Part shown: in pieces, positions 52,639 to 60,891 of the stretch
Numbering within the stretch: position 1 is the first letter of the stretch
How the letters are laid out: each line of letters starts with the position of its first letter
From: Zhihengliuella sp. ISTPL4
GTDB taxonomy: Bacteria; Actinomycetota; Actinomycetes; Actinomycetales; Microbacteriaceae
Length of the DNA stretch: 64,000 nucleotides
NCBI RefSeq assembly: GCF_002848265.1
Contig: NZ_CP025422.1
Span: forward strand, 2,696,727-2,760,726
Direction of reading: 5' to 3'
Translations under genes and position numbers: made by a program
Notes under the pieces: generated by a model
What the model was told of the DNA's origin: nothing
The model's input: only the letters and a program-made list of their open reading frames with translations
Database searches by the model: none

Positions 52639-54023
52639 GCGCGCTGCCGACCACCGGATAGCGCCCCGAAGTCGGCACTCCACGCGGGGAAATCGATGGG
52701 CGCGCCCGCGCGCCGTGACTCCTCGGCGCAGAATGCCATCAGGTGACTGTCCAGGGCTGTCTCAAACGACAGCTCGCCGGTACCGACCGTACGGAGGCGC
52801 ACCGCCTCCACGAAGGCCGCCATCAGCCCGGCGTCCCCGCCCCCGTGCCCGGCATGATCGCCGAGATCGGGGTTCGGGAGCGTCACCCGCAACGTGTGGC
52901 GCTCGTGCGTGAGCGGCGACTTCGGCCGCACCACGTGGGAGTCCAGCGGTAGCCCCTCCGGGATCCGCGCCGTCGGGGAGAAGAGATCCACCACGATCTC
53001 GCCGTCCTCCATGTGCCCGGAGAGCTGGCCGGCAGACCCGGTGATGGTGAGGTGACGAGTGTTCTCGGCGGTGAAGGCCGACGCGGTCAGCGTCCCCGTG
53101 ACCCCGCCCGGGAAGCGCATCGTCGTCTGCTGGTGGTCGGCCACGTCGTTGTCGCTGCGATACACGCATCGTCCGTAGTCGCCGTCGCGGAGCGCGCGCA
53201 TCCGTCCTTCGGGAGAGGTGTCAGGGCCGAGCAAATGCACCGGGTGCCCCGTGACACCGGCGAGGGCGTCGACGTAGTAGCGAGGGGCGAAGAACGGGCA
53301 GCTCTGTGCGACAGGGCATCCCTCCACGCAATGATCCGGTGCGCCGGCGGGAGCGTTCTCCGCGCGGAACCAGCTGAGCTCGCCGATGCTGTAGACGCTC
53401 TCCGGCGGTGCACCCACCAACCAGCGGATGAGGTCGAGGTCGTGCGAGGTCTTCGTCAACGCCATCGGACCCGAGGTGAGACTGCTGCGCCAGTTGCCGC
53501 GCACGTATGAGTGCGCGAAGTGCCAGTAGCCGACGTTCTCGCGGATCTCCAGGGTCATCATTCGGCCGATCGCGCCGGAGTCGAGGAGCGCCTTGACCGA
53601 TCGCCAGAACGGGGTGAAGCGCAGCACGTGACCGATCGCAAGGGACGACGACGTCCGCCGTGCGTGCTGCGCGAGCCGGCGCAGCTCCTCCAGATCCGGG
53701 GCGGCGGGCTTCTCCAGCAGGAACGGCAGGCCCGCGTCTGCCACGGCGATCGCCACATCCACGTGCAGCCGGTCGGGCACGGCGATCACGACGGCGTCGG
53801 CGTCGAGCACGGCGAGGTCGGCGACGACGGCGCGCCAGTCGTCATAGGTGCGCGCTCCGCCGGCTTCGTCCGCCAGCGCCTCCCGGCGCTCGGGCGACGG
53901 GTCTGCGACGGCGACCACCGTCGCGCGGTCGGGGTGGGCGATCGCCCAGCGGCCGTAGGCGTCGCGGCCGCGGCCGCCGGCGCCGATGATGACGATCCGC
54001 TGCGGTCGGGCTGGTGCGCTCAT
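52635..54023 (-). CDS. Gfo/Idh/MocA-family oxidoreductase
   Basis: 462 residues. N-terminal Rossmann fold (IVIIGAGGRGRDAYGRWA), the EKP motif in FLLEKPAAPDLEELRRLA, and the C-terminal beta-sheet domain. A Cys-rich insert C-x3-C-x5-C (CVEGCPVAQSC) near residue 235 is unusual for plain sugar dehydrogenases and may bind metal. It likely oxidises or epimerises a sugar released by the GH89 enzyme. Overlaps both neighbours by 4 bases; central gene of the operon. Confidence 0.9.
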   Translation of the reverse strand: MSAPARPQRIVIIGAGGRGRDAYGRWAIAHPDRATVVAVADPSPERREALADEAGGARTYDDWRAVVADLAVLDADAVVIAVPDRLHVDVAIAVADAGLPFLLEKPAAPDLEELRRLAQHARRTSSSLAIGHVLRFTPFWRSVKALLDSGAIGRMMTLEIRENVGYWHFAHSYVRGNWRSSLTSGPMALTKTSHDLDLIRWLVGAPPESVYSIGELSWFRAENAPAGAPDHCVEGCPVAQSCPFFAPRYYVDALAGVTGHPVHLLGPDTSPEGRMRALRDGDYGRCVYRSDNDVADHQQTTMRFPGGVTGTLTASAFTAENTRHLTITGSAGQLSGHMEDGEIVVDLFSPTARIPEGLPLDSHVVRPKSPLTHERHTLRVTLPNPDLGDHAGHGGGDAGLMAAFVEAVRLRTVGTGELSFETALDSHLMAFCAEESRRAGAPIDFPAWSADFGALSGGRQRA

Positions 54024-54889
54024 TTCTCGGCTCCTGCCGTGAGTCCCTCGACGAGATAGCGCTGCGCGAGGAAGAAGAGGATGACGATGGGGACGGTGAC
54101 TGCGATCGAGCCGGAGAGGAGGACCGTGACGGGCACGTTGAAGTCGGCGAGCTGCGAGATGCCGAGCGGAGCTGTCCACAGTGTGCGGTCGCGCACGAGG
54201 AAGAGCAGCGCGTAGAAGTACTCGTTCCACGCGATCATGAAGACGTAGATCGAGGTGGCGACCACACCAGGGAGGGCGATCGGCAGCACCACGCTCCGTA
54301 GCATCTGTGGCAGGGAGGCGCCATCCACGATCGCCGCCTCCTCCACACTCTCCGGCAGCGCCTGGAAGTAGTTGCGCAGCATGTAGATCGACACGGGCAC
54401 CGTAGTCGCTACGTAGACGAGGAAGAGGCCGAGCAGCGATCCGGTCAGGCCGGCGCGGGCGAGCAGCACGAACAGCGGAACCGACAGCACGATGCCCGGG
54501 AAGAGGTACACCGCGAGGATGATCGCGTTCATCCCTCGACGGCCGCGATAGCGCAACCGGGCGGCCGCGTAGGCGCCGAGGATCGAGACGAGGACCGACA
54601 GGACCACGGTGCCCAGCCCGACGAGCAGCGAGTTGAGCACGAAACGTCCGAGGCCGAAGCCGCCCTGATCGGGGTCGAGCATGGCCGTGGTGTATCCGGA
54701 GAAATCGAGCTCGTCCAGCGCAGGGATCAGATCGAGCGGCGCCTGGACGATCGACGAGTACGGCCGGACGGACAGGACGAACCCGTACAGCACCGGTCCG
54801 ATCGCGACGACGAGCGCGACGGCGATGAGCACGACCCTGGCCACGGTCGCGGCACGGCTCGGGCGCAGCGGGGAGCGACGGCGGGTCAT
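54020..54889 (-). CDS. MalG-type ABC sugar permease
   Basis: 289 residues, six membrane helices. EAA loop segment EEAAIVDGASLPQMLRSVVLPIALPG and the start VARVVLIAVALVVAIGPVLYGFVLSVRP are those of carbohydrate CUT1 permeases. Works with the preceding permease to import an oligosaccharide. No ATPase gene is in the operon, so it must use a shared MsiK-like ATPase. ATGA overlaps on both sides. Confidence 0.94.
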   Translation of the reverse strand: MTRRRSPLRPSRAATVARVVLIAVALVVAIGPVLYGFVLSVRPYSSIVQAPLDLIPALDELDFSGYTTAMLDPDQGGFGLGRFVLNSLLVGLGTVVLSVLVSILGAYAAARLRYRGRRGMNAIILAVYLFPGIVLSVPLFVLLARAGLTGSLLGLFLVYVATTVPVSIYMLRNYFQALPESVEEAAIVDGASLPQMLRSVVLPIALPGVVATSIYVFMIAWNEYFYALLFLVRDRTLWTAPLGISQLADFNVPVTVLLSGSIAVTVPIVILFFLAQRYLVEGLTAGAEK

Positions 54890-55848
54890 TCGGTGTCGAC
54901 CTTCCTGCGGGTGGCGATGACGTACACGGTGAGCAAGGCGACGAGGACCACCGACATGAGGAGGCCGTACGCGGAGGCGCTGCCGATGTCGGCGCGCGTG
55001 ACCAGCTCGGTATATACCTTGAGGGCCATGAGCTGCGTGCCCCCTGCTCCTTCAGTGAGCAGGTACACCTCGCTGAAGCTCTGGAACGTCCAGATGAAGC
55101 GCAGGAGGCAGAGCAGCAGAATGACGCCCTTGAGTTGCGGCATCACGATGCTCCACAAAATCTGTCGAGGCTTGGCCCCGTCCAGGGCGGCGGCTTCCTC
55201 GATGCTGGGCGAGACGCCCTGCAGCCGCGCGGTGAGGAAGAGGAACGCGAGGGGCGCGGACGTCCAGATCTCGAACGCCACCACGACGAGCAGCGAAAGC
55301 GGCACCGCGACGCCGAAGACCTGCGCGGACGACGTGTTGAGGAAGCCGATCGCCTGATCCCAGCCCAGCACTTCCCGGCCGAACGCGTTGACGAAGCCGT
55401 ACTGCGGGTTGAGCATCGTCTGCCAGATCGTGACGGCGGCGATGAGGGGAAGCACGTAGGGCACGAGGAGCAGCGCCCGGACGAGGCCGCGACCGCGGAA
55501 CGGTCGGCGCAGAGCGAGGGCGAGCACCAGGCCGACCCCCACCGACCCCACCATGGTGAGTGTGGAATAGAGCAGCGTCGTGCCGAGCGCTTGCCAGAAG
55601 GAGGGATTCGCGAGCGCGCGGCGGAAGTTGTCGAGCGTCCACTCGATCGGCTCGGAGCCGAGGCGGGGGATGTCGACGAGGCGGACCTCGCTGAACGCGA
55701 AGACGATCACCAGCAGCAGCGGGATGATCGATGCCAGCAGGATGACGAGGAAGGTCGGGGCGGTGAGCAGGAGGCCGTTGCGGCCGTCCCGCCGGGAGCG
55801 GGAATGACGCTCCCGCTCCCGGCGATGATCCAGAGGTGTCGTGCTCAC
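54886..55848 (-). CDS. MalF-type ABC sugar permease
   Basis: 320 residues, six helices after a basic N-terminus (DHRRERERHSRSRRDG). EAA loop EEAAALDGAKPRQILWSIVMPQLKG. CUT1 family partner of the MalG-like subunit. GTG start at 55848 overlaps the substrate-binding protein stop by 4 bases (GTGA), implying coupled translation from the binding protein. Confidence 0.94.
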   Translation of the reverse strand: MSTTPLDHRRERERHSRSRRDGRNGLLLTAPTFLVILLASIIPLLLVIVFAFSEVRLVDIPRLGSEPIEWTLDNFRRALANPSFWQALGTTLLYSTLTMVGSVGVGLVLALALRRPFRGRGLVRALLLVPYVLPLIAAVTIWQTMLNPQYGFVNAFGREVLGWDQAIGFLNTSSAQVFGVAVPLSLLVVVAFEIWTSAPLAFLFLTARLQGVSPSIEEAAALDGAKPRQILWSIVMPQLKGVILLLCLLRFIWTFQSFSEVYLLTEGAGGTQLMALKVYTELVTRADIGSASAYGLLMSVVLVALLTVYVIATRRKVDTE

Positions 55849-57221
55849 AGGCCCGCCTTGACCTCCTCGACGGCCGCCTTCATCGCGGCGGTGACCTCGG
55901 CGGCAGGGGTGCCGTTGTACAGCGCCTCGATCTGGTTCGCCAGCACGCCCTGGCTGGAGACAAGCCCGGCGAGGGTGGCGTCGTCCGTGCCCATGCCCCA
56001 CAGGTAGATGGAGTTGATGCCCTCGCTCATGCCATCGACGAACTCGTCGCCGTAGATATCGGCCGACGTCCGGTCGTGGGCGGGCCCGATGCCCAGCCCG
56101 CCCCAGGCGGCGGCGAAGGCCTCGGGGTCGTCGGCGCTGCCGTTGCGCAGCGGGATGCGTCCCTCGGTGGCGACGCCCAGCGTATCGGCGTAGCCCTCGT
56201 CGAGCACGAACTCGACGTACTCCTGCGCGGCCTCCGCGTCGGCGCCGGTGGGGATGCCGTAGCTCAGGACGGCACCGTACTGGCGCGGTTCGTCGCCGAG
56301 CACGGTCACGAACCCGGTGTTCTGTGCCAGGAAGTCGGGGGTGTCGGTGCACTCGGGGCAGGTCGCCGGTGTCGCGGGATCCAGGCCCGCCAGCTCGTCC
56401 AGGATGTGCGTGGAGAACAGGAGCATGGCAGCGTCGCCGTTGAGGTAGGCTGCCCGCGCGCTGGTGACGTCGAAGTCCCCGGCCGTGGAGGAGTTGCGCA
56501 GCGTGAGGAACTGCTCGGCCGCAGCGGTGCAGGCCGCCGAGTCGACGGTGACCTCGCCGTCCTCCACGAGCTCGCAGCCGGCACTCTGGAACAGCGACTG
56601 AATGCCCTCGGTCGCCGACGCGGTTCCCGCCTGGGTGCCGAACGCGAGACCGGTGATCCCCAGTTCCTCCTTGATCGTGGTGGCGGCGGTGGCCAGCTCC
56701 TCGACCGACGTCGGCACCGCGACCCCGGCCTCCTCGAGCAGATCGGCGCGGTAGGCGATCACGTGCGACCAGCCGTCGCTGGGCACGGCGGAGACCTCGC
56801 CGTCGATGGTGACGGCGGAGAGGGCGTTCTCGTTGAAGGTCGCGCGGTCCAGAGAGTCGACGACGGCGCTCGCCGCCGCGGTGTCGAGCAGGCCTTGCGA
56901 CGTCCAGGCGCCGGTCTGCGTGGAGGCGTGCAGGATCACATCGGGAACGTCGCCGCTGGCAGCTCCGGTTACGAGTGCCTGGTCCTGGTCCGCGCCCGCC
57001 ATCGGCACGACCTCCACGGCGATACCGGTCTCCTCCGTGAAGGCGTCGGCCACCGCCTCCTGCGCGGCGAGTCGCTCGGGCGTGGTCTGCGGCGTCCAGA
57101 AGACGATGCTCCGGTCGTCAGACGCGGTGTCGTCGGTCGCGGCGGAGCAACCGGCGAGCAGGGACAGTGCGGCGAGAGTCGCAAGGGGAGCCGCGATGCG
57201 CGGCACTGACGAACGGGTCAC
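55845..57221 (-). CDS. CUT1 substrate-binding lipoprotein
   Basis: 458 residues. GTG start at 57221 follows GAGGAG. Lipobox LSLLAGCSAA with the lipidated Cys at about residue 25, then the SBP_bac_1 fold (IVFWTPQTTPERLAAQEAVADAFTEETGIAVEVVPM in part; later FSTHILDELAG). It captures the sugar at the membrane surface. The lone Cys-rich insertion CPECTDTPDFL is unusual. Head gene of a five-gene operon ending in GH89, so its ligand is probably an alpha-GlcNAc-containing oligosaccharide; this is contextual. Confidence 0.93.
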   Translation of the reverse strand: MTRSSVPRIAAPLATLAALSLLAGCSAATDDTASDDRSIVFWTPQTTPERLAAQEAVADAFTEETGIAVEVVPMAGADQDQALVTGAASGDVPDVILHASTQTGAWTSQGLLDTAAASAVVDSLDRATFNENALSAVTIDGEVSAVPSDGWSHVIAYRADLLEEAGVAVPTSVEELATAATTIKEELGITGLAFGTQAGTASATEGIQSLFQSAGCELVEDGEVTVDSAACTAAAEQFLTLRNSSTAGDFDVTSARAAYLNGDAAMLLFSTHILDELAGLDPATPATCPECTDTPDFLAQNTGFVTVLGDEPRQYGAVLSYGIPTGADAEAAQEYVEFVLDEGYADTLGVATEGRIPLRNGSADDPEAFAAAWGGLGIGPAHDRTSADIYGDEFVDGMSEGINSIYLWGMGTDDATLAGLVSSQGVLANQIEALYNGTPAAEVTAAMKAAVEEVKAGL

Positions 57222-57388
57222 GTCAACACTCCTCGGGTCGTGGCGCCAGGCGCCGGGAGAACCGCCGGGCGGCGATGCCGCGGCGATGCTGCGATCTTCC
57301 CGCAGTGCGAGCGATTCCGGTGCGATTCGCAACTGTCATGCAAGAAATCGTCTTCGGAAACGGTCGGCGTGAAGGTATCGTACGGTCT

Positions 57389-58363
57389 GTGGATGACCTC
57401 AACCGTCGCATCATCGGGGCTCTGATGGCCAACCCTCGTGCCACGAACGCGCAGATCAGCGACGCGGTCTTCACATCCGAGGCGACGGTCTCGCGTCGGG
57501 TCGCCCGGCTTATCGGCGAGGGCGCCGTGCGGGCGATCGGTGTGCTGGACGGCGAGGCCACCGCGCGTTCGCGGTCCTTGTTCGTGCGGCTCCGCTGCCG
57601 ACCCGGCGACGGGAACCGCTCGGCGCTGAGACTGGCGGCCTGGCCGGAGTGCGGATCCGTGAAGCTCGTCACGGGGAGCGTCGACTGCATCGCCGAGATC
57701 AACTACACCTCCAACGATCATCTGCTCGCGATCACGCTCGAACAGTTGCCGTCGCTCGATGGCGTGCTGGCGGTGTGGAGCAACCAAGTCGTGCGCCGGT
57801 TCGCGACGCCACACAGCTGGCTGCCCGAGCTGCTGCCCGAGGACATCGCCGCGCAGCTACGCTCCCAGCGTCTGGATCCCTGGCAGGACCCGCTTCCCGG
57901 CGAACCGGTGCGGCTCGATGCGCTCGACGCACGGATCGCCGAGGCACTGGGTACCGACGGAAGGCTCGGGTGGCAGCAACTCGCCGTGCAGTGCGAGGCG
58001 AGCCCGGTCACGGTCCGGCGGCGCACCGAGGCCATGCTGGCGTCGGGGGCGCTGCGCATGCGGGCGGTCGTCGACCCGGAGACGGTGGGGCTGCCCGTGA
58101 ACGCCTTCGTCTCACTCAGCGTGAACCCGACGCAGCTGGGACGCGTGGGGGAGATGCTGGCACAGCATCCATCCGTGCTGATGATCTCGGCGACGACCGG
58201 CGACCGGAATCTCTGCGGCGAGGTCGCTCTCGCGTCCGACGCGGCGCTCTACGAGTTCATCTCCGCGACGATCGGCGGCCTGCCGGGACTCCAGCACGCG
58301 GATGTGGCCGTCGCCCTGCGGTCCGTCAAACGCGCCGGGCTCCTCGGCGGTCCCTCTGTGTGA
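57389..58363 (+). CDS. double Lrp/AsnC-type regulator
   Basis: 324 residues from the GTG at 57389 (GTG-GAT-GAC, i.e. MDDLNRRIIGALMANPRATN). It holds two consecutive Lrp modules: helix-turn-helix 1 (about 3-55), RAM-like domain, then helix-turn-helix 2 (about 175-225, RIAEALGTDGRLGWQQLAVQC) and a second RAM-like domain (VNAFVSLSVNP ... GEVALASDAALYEF). An ATG at 57338 would add 17 residues without a ribosome site. Divergent from the GH89 operon; TGCGATTCGCA (57321-57331) is a palindrome in the gap. It likely controls that operon. Confidence 0.87.
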   Translation: MDDLNRRIIGALMANPRATNAQISDAVFTSEATVSRRVARLIGEGAVRAIGVLDGEATARSRSLFVRLRCRPGDGNRSALRLAAWPECGSVKLVTGSVDCIAEINYTSNDHLLAITLEQLPSLDGVLAVWSNQVVRRFATPHSWLPELLPEDIAAQLRSQRLDPWQDPLPGEPVRLDALDARIAEALGTDGRLGWQQLAVQCEASPVTVRRRTEAMLASGALRMRAVVDPETVGLPVNAFVSLSVNPTQLGRVGEMLAQHPSVLMISATTGDRNLCGEVALASDAALYEFISATIGGLPGLQHADVAVALRSVKRAGLLGGPSV

Positions 58364-58382
58364 CGGCGGGACCGCAGCGAGC

Positions 58383-60602
58383 TCACAGGGAATACGCGCG
58401 AAGCACGCCGTCCTGCGCGCCGACCACCAGCCGGTCAGCGGCCAGGACCGGGGTCGAGAACGTGTTCGCCGTGAAGAGCTGACGATCCACCGCGACGCTG
58501 CGATCGGCCGGCCGGATCTCGGCCAGCAGCCCGCCGACCGAGACGAGCCAGGCCGTCCCCGTGCGGGGGTCGATCACGGGGCCGGCATTGACGGCGCGGG
58601 GCACCGCCGGAGCTGTCCATCGCACGGCCCCGGTGGTCTCATCCACGATGGCGACGACTCCCCATTCCGACGTGAGGAGGAGCCCACCGTCGGGGAGCGG
58701 CAGTGCGGGGGCGAAGATGTAACTGCCGGGCGTGCGCCAGATCACCGCACCGGTGCGCGGGTCGACGGCGATCGCATCCACGACGGTGCTGAACAGCACG
58801 GCTCCCGTCGGGAGCATCTCGACCCAGTCGTCCCACGGCCCGTAGATGAGCTGGCGGTAGCGATCGGGTCGGTCGGTCGTGAGCACCGACCAGAGGACGG
58901 CGCCCGTGTGCAGATCGTAGGCGTAGCCGCGGCCGTCGCCCGCCCCGACGAACACGCGCTCGCCGTCACAGGCGGCGCGTCCGGCGGTGCGGACCGGCAC
59001 GGGCGCCTCCCACAGGGTGGTGCCGTCCCGGTCGAGGCAGCGCAGCGTGTCCTCGGCGGAGACCAGGATGCGGGTCGCGCCGTCGGCGGCGGCGGCGACG
59101 AGAGGCGTGGTGAGCACGGGCTTCGGGAACCGGCTGGTCCAGACGGTGCGTCCGGTGCGGGCGTCCAGGGCGAGCAGCAGGCCGTCGGCGCTCGGCACGA
59201 GCACGAGTCGTCCGTCGGGTGTGAACGCGGCGCCGCGATGGATGGGGCCGGTGTCGGCGGTCCACCGCGGTCGGGGCCGGGCGCGTCCGCCGGCGTCGAC
59301 GGCCGCCACCCGACCCGACGTGGAGCACGCGACGACGGTCGCCCCTCGCGCCGCGAGCGCGCCCTGAATCTGACCGCCGATCTCGAGCTCCCAGGCGGCC
59401 CGGGCCCGCGTGGGCCCGGGCAGTTCCACCTCCGCCCATTCCTCTCGTCGCGCTCCCGTGTCGTCGACGGCGCGGACCTGCACGCGGTGGCGCCCGGGTG
59501 CGACCCCGGCGCGGTCGACCGTGCCGTGCCAGGAGCGCCCTCGGGCCGTGAGCGGCGTCCAGGCGCTCTCTTCGCGTGCGCCGAAAACGGCCTGCGGGTG
59601 CAGTCGCGCATCGACGGCGACGGCCGCGCCGGTGGTGACCGCGGTGAGGGCGATCCCCGTCGTACCGGGCCGGGGTACGAGGCGGATCGGCGCGGTGGGA
59701 GCGGACGGCGCGTCCAGAGGGATCTCGGTGAGCGTCTCGACCGTCGGCGCGGCGGCATCGGTCGCGCCGAGCGTCACATGCTCGACGAGCAGCGAGCGCC
59801 CCGTCTGCCCGCGTTGTTCGGTGACCCGCAGATAGAACGGGCCGGGGCGCGCGGCATTGGTCGTGACCTGGGTGAGGCCGTTGAAGCGATCGATCTCGTT
59901 GAGGTGCCGGTGGCCGGCGAAGATCGCGCGCACGGGGAAGGGCGCGAGGGTGCGCAGCAACGCGTCCGTATCGTTCACGTAGTAGTTCGCCCCGCCGAGC
60001 GGATAGTGCAGGAAGAGGACGGACGGACGGTCGCCGATCGCGCGCAGCTCCTCCTCGAGCGCGGCGAGGTCATCGCCGAAAAGCCCCGGCTCCTGCAGCA
60101 GCTGGGTGGGGTCCAGGGCGAGGAAGTGCACGCCGCTGGCGTCGAAACCGTAACTGGTGGGGCCGAACCAGTGCTGGAAACGGCGGCGCGCGCTGGTGTC
60201 CCAGCGGATCTCGTGGTTGCCGGGGACGTGGCGCAGGCGTTGCCAGAGCGCGGTCGGGATGAGGTCGCGGTAGGCGGCGAACGAGCCGTCGCTGCCGTAG
60301 TCGGTGATGTCGCCGCAGTGCAGGACGAAGGCGGGATCGTCGGCCTGGATCGCGCCGAAGATGCGGCGGAGGTTCGCCATCCGCTCGGTCTCGTCCTCGT
60401 TGGCGTGCGTGTCTGTCAGGACCGCGAATCGCAGGGTGCCCGCGGTCTCGTCATCCGCGGCGGCGGCGCCGACGCTCCCGCCGGGCCACGGTCCCCAGCC
60501 GCCCGCCGCTCCGAGCATGATCCCGGCCGCAGAAAGGCCGAGGAATCCTCGCCTGGTCAGCGGCGTCTGCACCGGGGGCCTCGTTCCTGCTGTTCTCTCC
60601 AC
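58383..60602 (-). CDS. Tat-exported metallophosphoesterase fused to a beta-propeller
   Basis: 739 residues. GTG at 60602 follows GAGGAGGAG. The signal LTRRGFLGLSAAG is a twin-arginine type. Residues about 50-260 form a calcineurin-type phosphoesterase: AVLTDTHANEDE (D-x-H), HCGDITDYGSD, VPGNHEIRWD, and IFAGHRHLNEI. Residues about 360-739 carry repeated blades (VFTPDGRLVLVPSADGLLLALDARTGRTVW, quoted in part; later DAIAVDPRTGAVIW) of a quinoprotein/WD-type propeller. Presumably a cell-surface phosphatase whose propeller binds the substrate or the wall. Divergent from the other exported phosphodiesterase with a shared 25-bp palindrome. Confidence 0.85.
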   Translation of the reverse strand: MERTAGTRPPVQTPLTRRGFLGLSAAGIMLGAAGGWGPWPGGSVGAAAADDETAGTLRFAVLTDTHANEDETERMANLRRIFGAIQADDPAFVLHCGDITDYGSDGSFAAYRDLIPTALWQRLRHVPGNHEIRWDTSARRRFQHWFGPTSYGFDASGVHFLALDPTQLLQEPGLFGDDLAALEEELRAIGDRPSVLFLHYPLGGANYYVNDTDALLRTLAPFPVRAIFAGHRHLNEIDRFNGLTQVTTNAARPGPFYLRVTEQRGQTGRSLLVEHVTLGATDAAAPTVETLTEIPLDAPSAPTAPIRLVPRPGTTGIALTAVTTGAAVAVDARLHPQAVFGAREESAWTPLTARGRSWHGTVDRAGVAPGRHRVQVRAVDDTGARREEWAEVELPGPTRARAAWELEIGGQIQGALAARGATVVACSTSGRVAAVDAGGRARPRPRWTADTGPIHRGAAFTPDGRLVLVPSADGLLLALDARTGRTVWTSRFPKPVLTTPLVAAAADGATRILVSAEDTLRCLDRDGTTLWEAPVPVRTAGRAACDGERVFVGAGDGRGYAYDLHTGAVLWSVLTTDRPDRYRQLIYGPWDDWVEMLPTGAVLFSTVVDAIAVDPRTGAVIWRTPGSYIFAPALPLPDGGLLLTSEWGVVAIVDETTGAVRWTAPAVPRAVNAGPVIDPRTGTAWLVSVGGLLAEIRPADRSVAVDRQLFTANTFSTPVLAADRLVVGAQDGVLRAYSL

Positions 60603-60639
60603 TGTCCGCTCCTCCTCGTCGTGGGCGTCTCCGCAGCAC

Positions 60640-60664
60640 CCAACCGGGACTACGTCCCGGTTGG
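60640..60664. promoter_or_regulatory. 25-bp palindrome between two exported phosphoesterase genes
   Basis: CCAACCGGGAC (60640-60650), TAC, GTCCCGGTTGG (60654-60664): the arms are exact complements. It lies 38 bases upstream of the phosphoesterase start and 228 bases from the rightward gene. A 250-base gap like this with one strong dyad suggests a shared repressor site; the regulator is not adjacent. Confidence 0.6.
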
Positions 60665-60891
60665 TCCCCGTGCGGAGGGGAATGAGATGGATCGACATCG
60701 ACGCGGGGCGGCTCGCAAGAAATCGGCCATCCGCACGACCGGAATCGTGCCTGATTCGCTCACCGGAGCCGGTGCCATGGACGATCTCTTGCGCCCGGAC
60801 GTCCGTCGCTTGATCCCCCGCCGGGGAACCGGACACCGTCGGTCGCACGGGCGGCGACGGACGCCGGCCCGGCGACGTGAGGAGGATCAGC

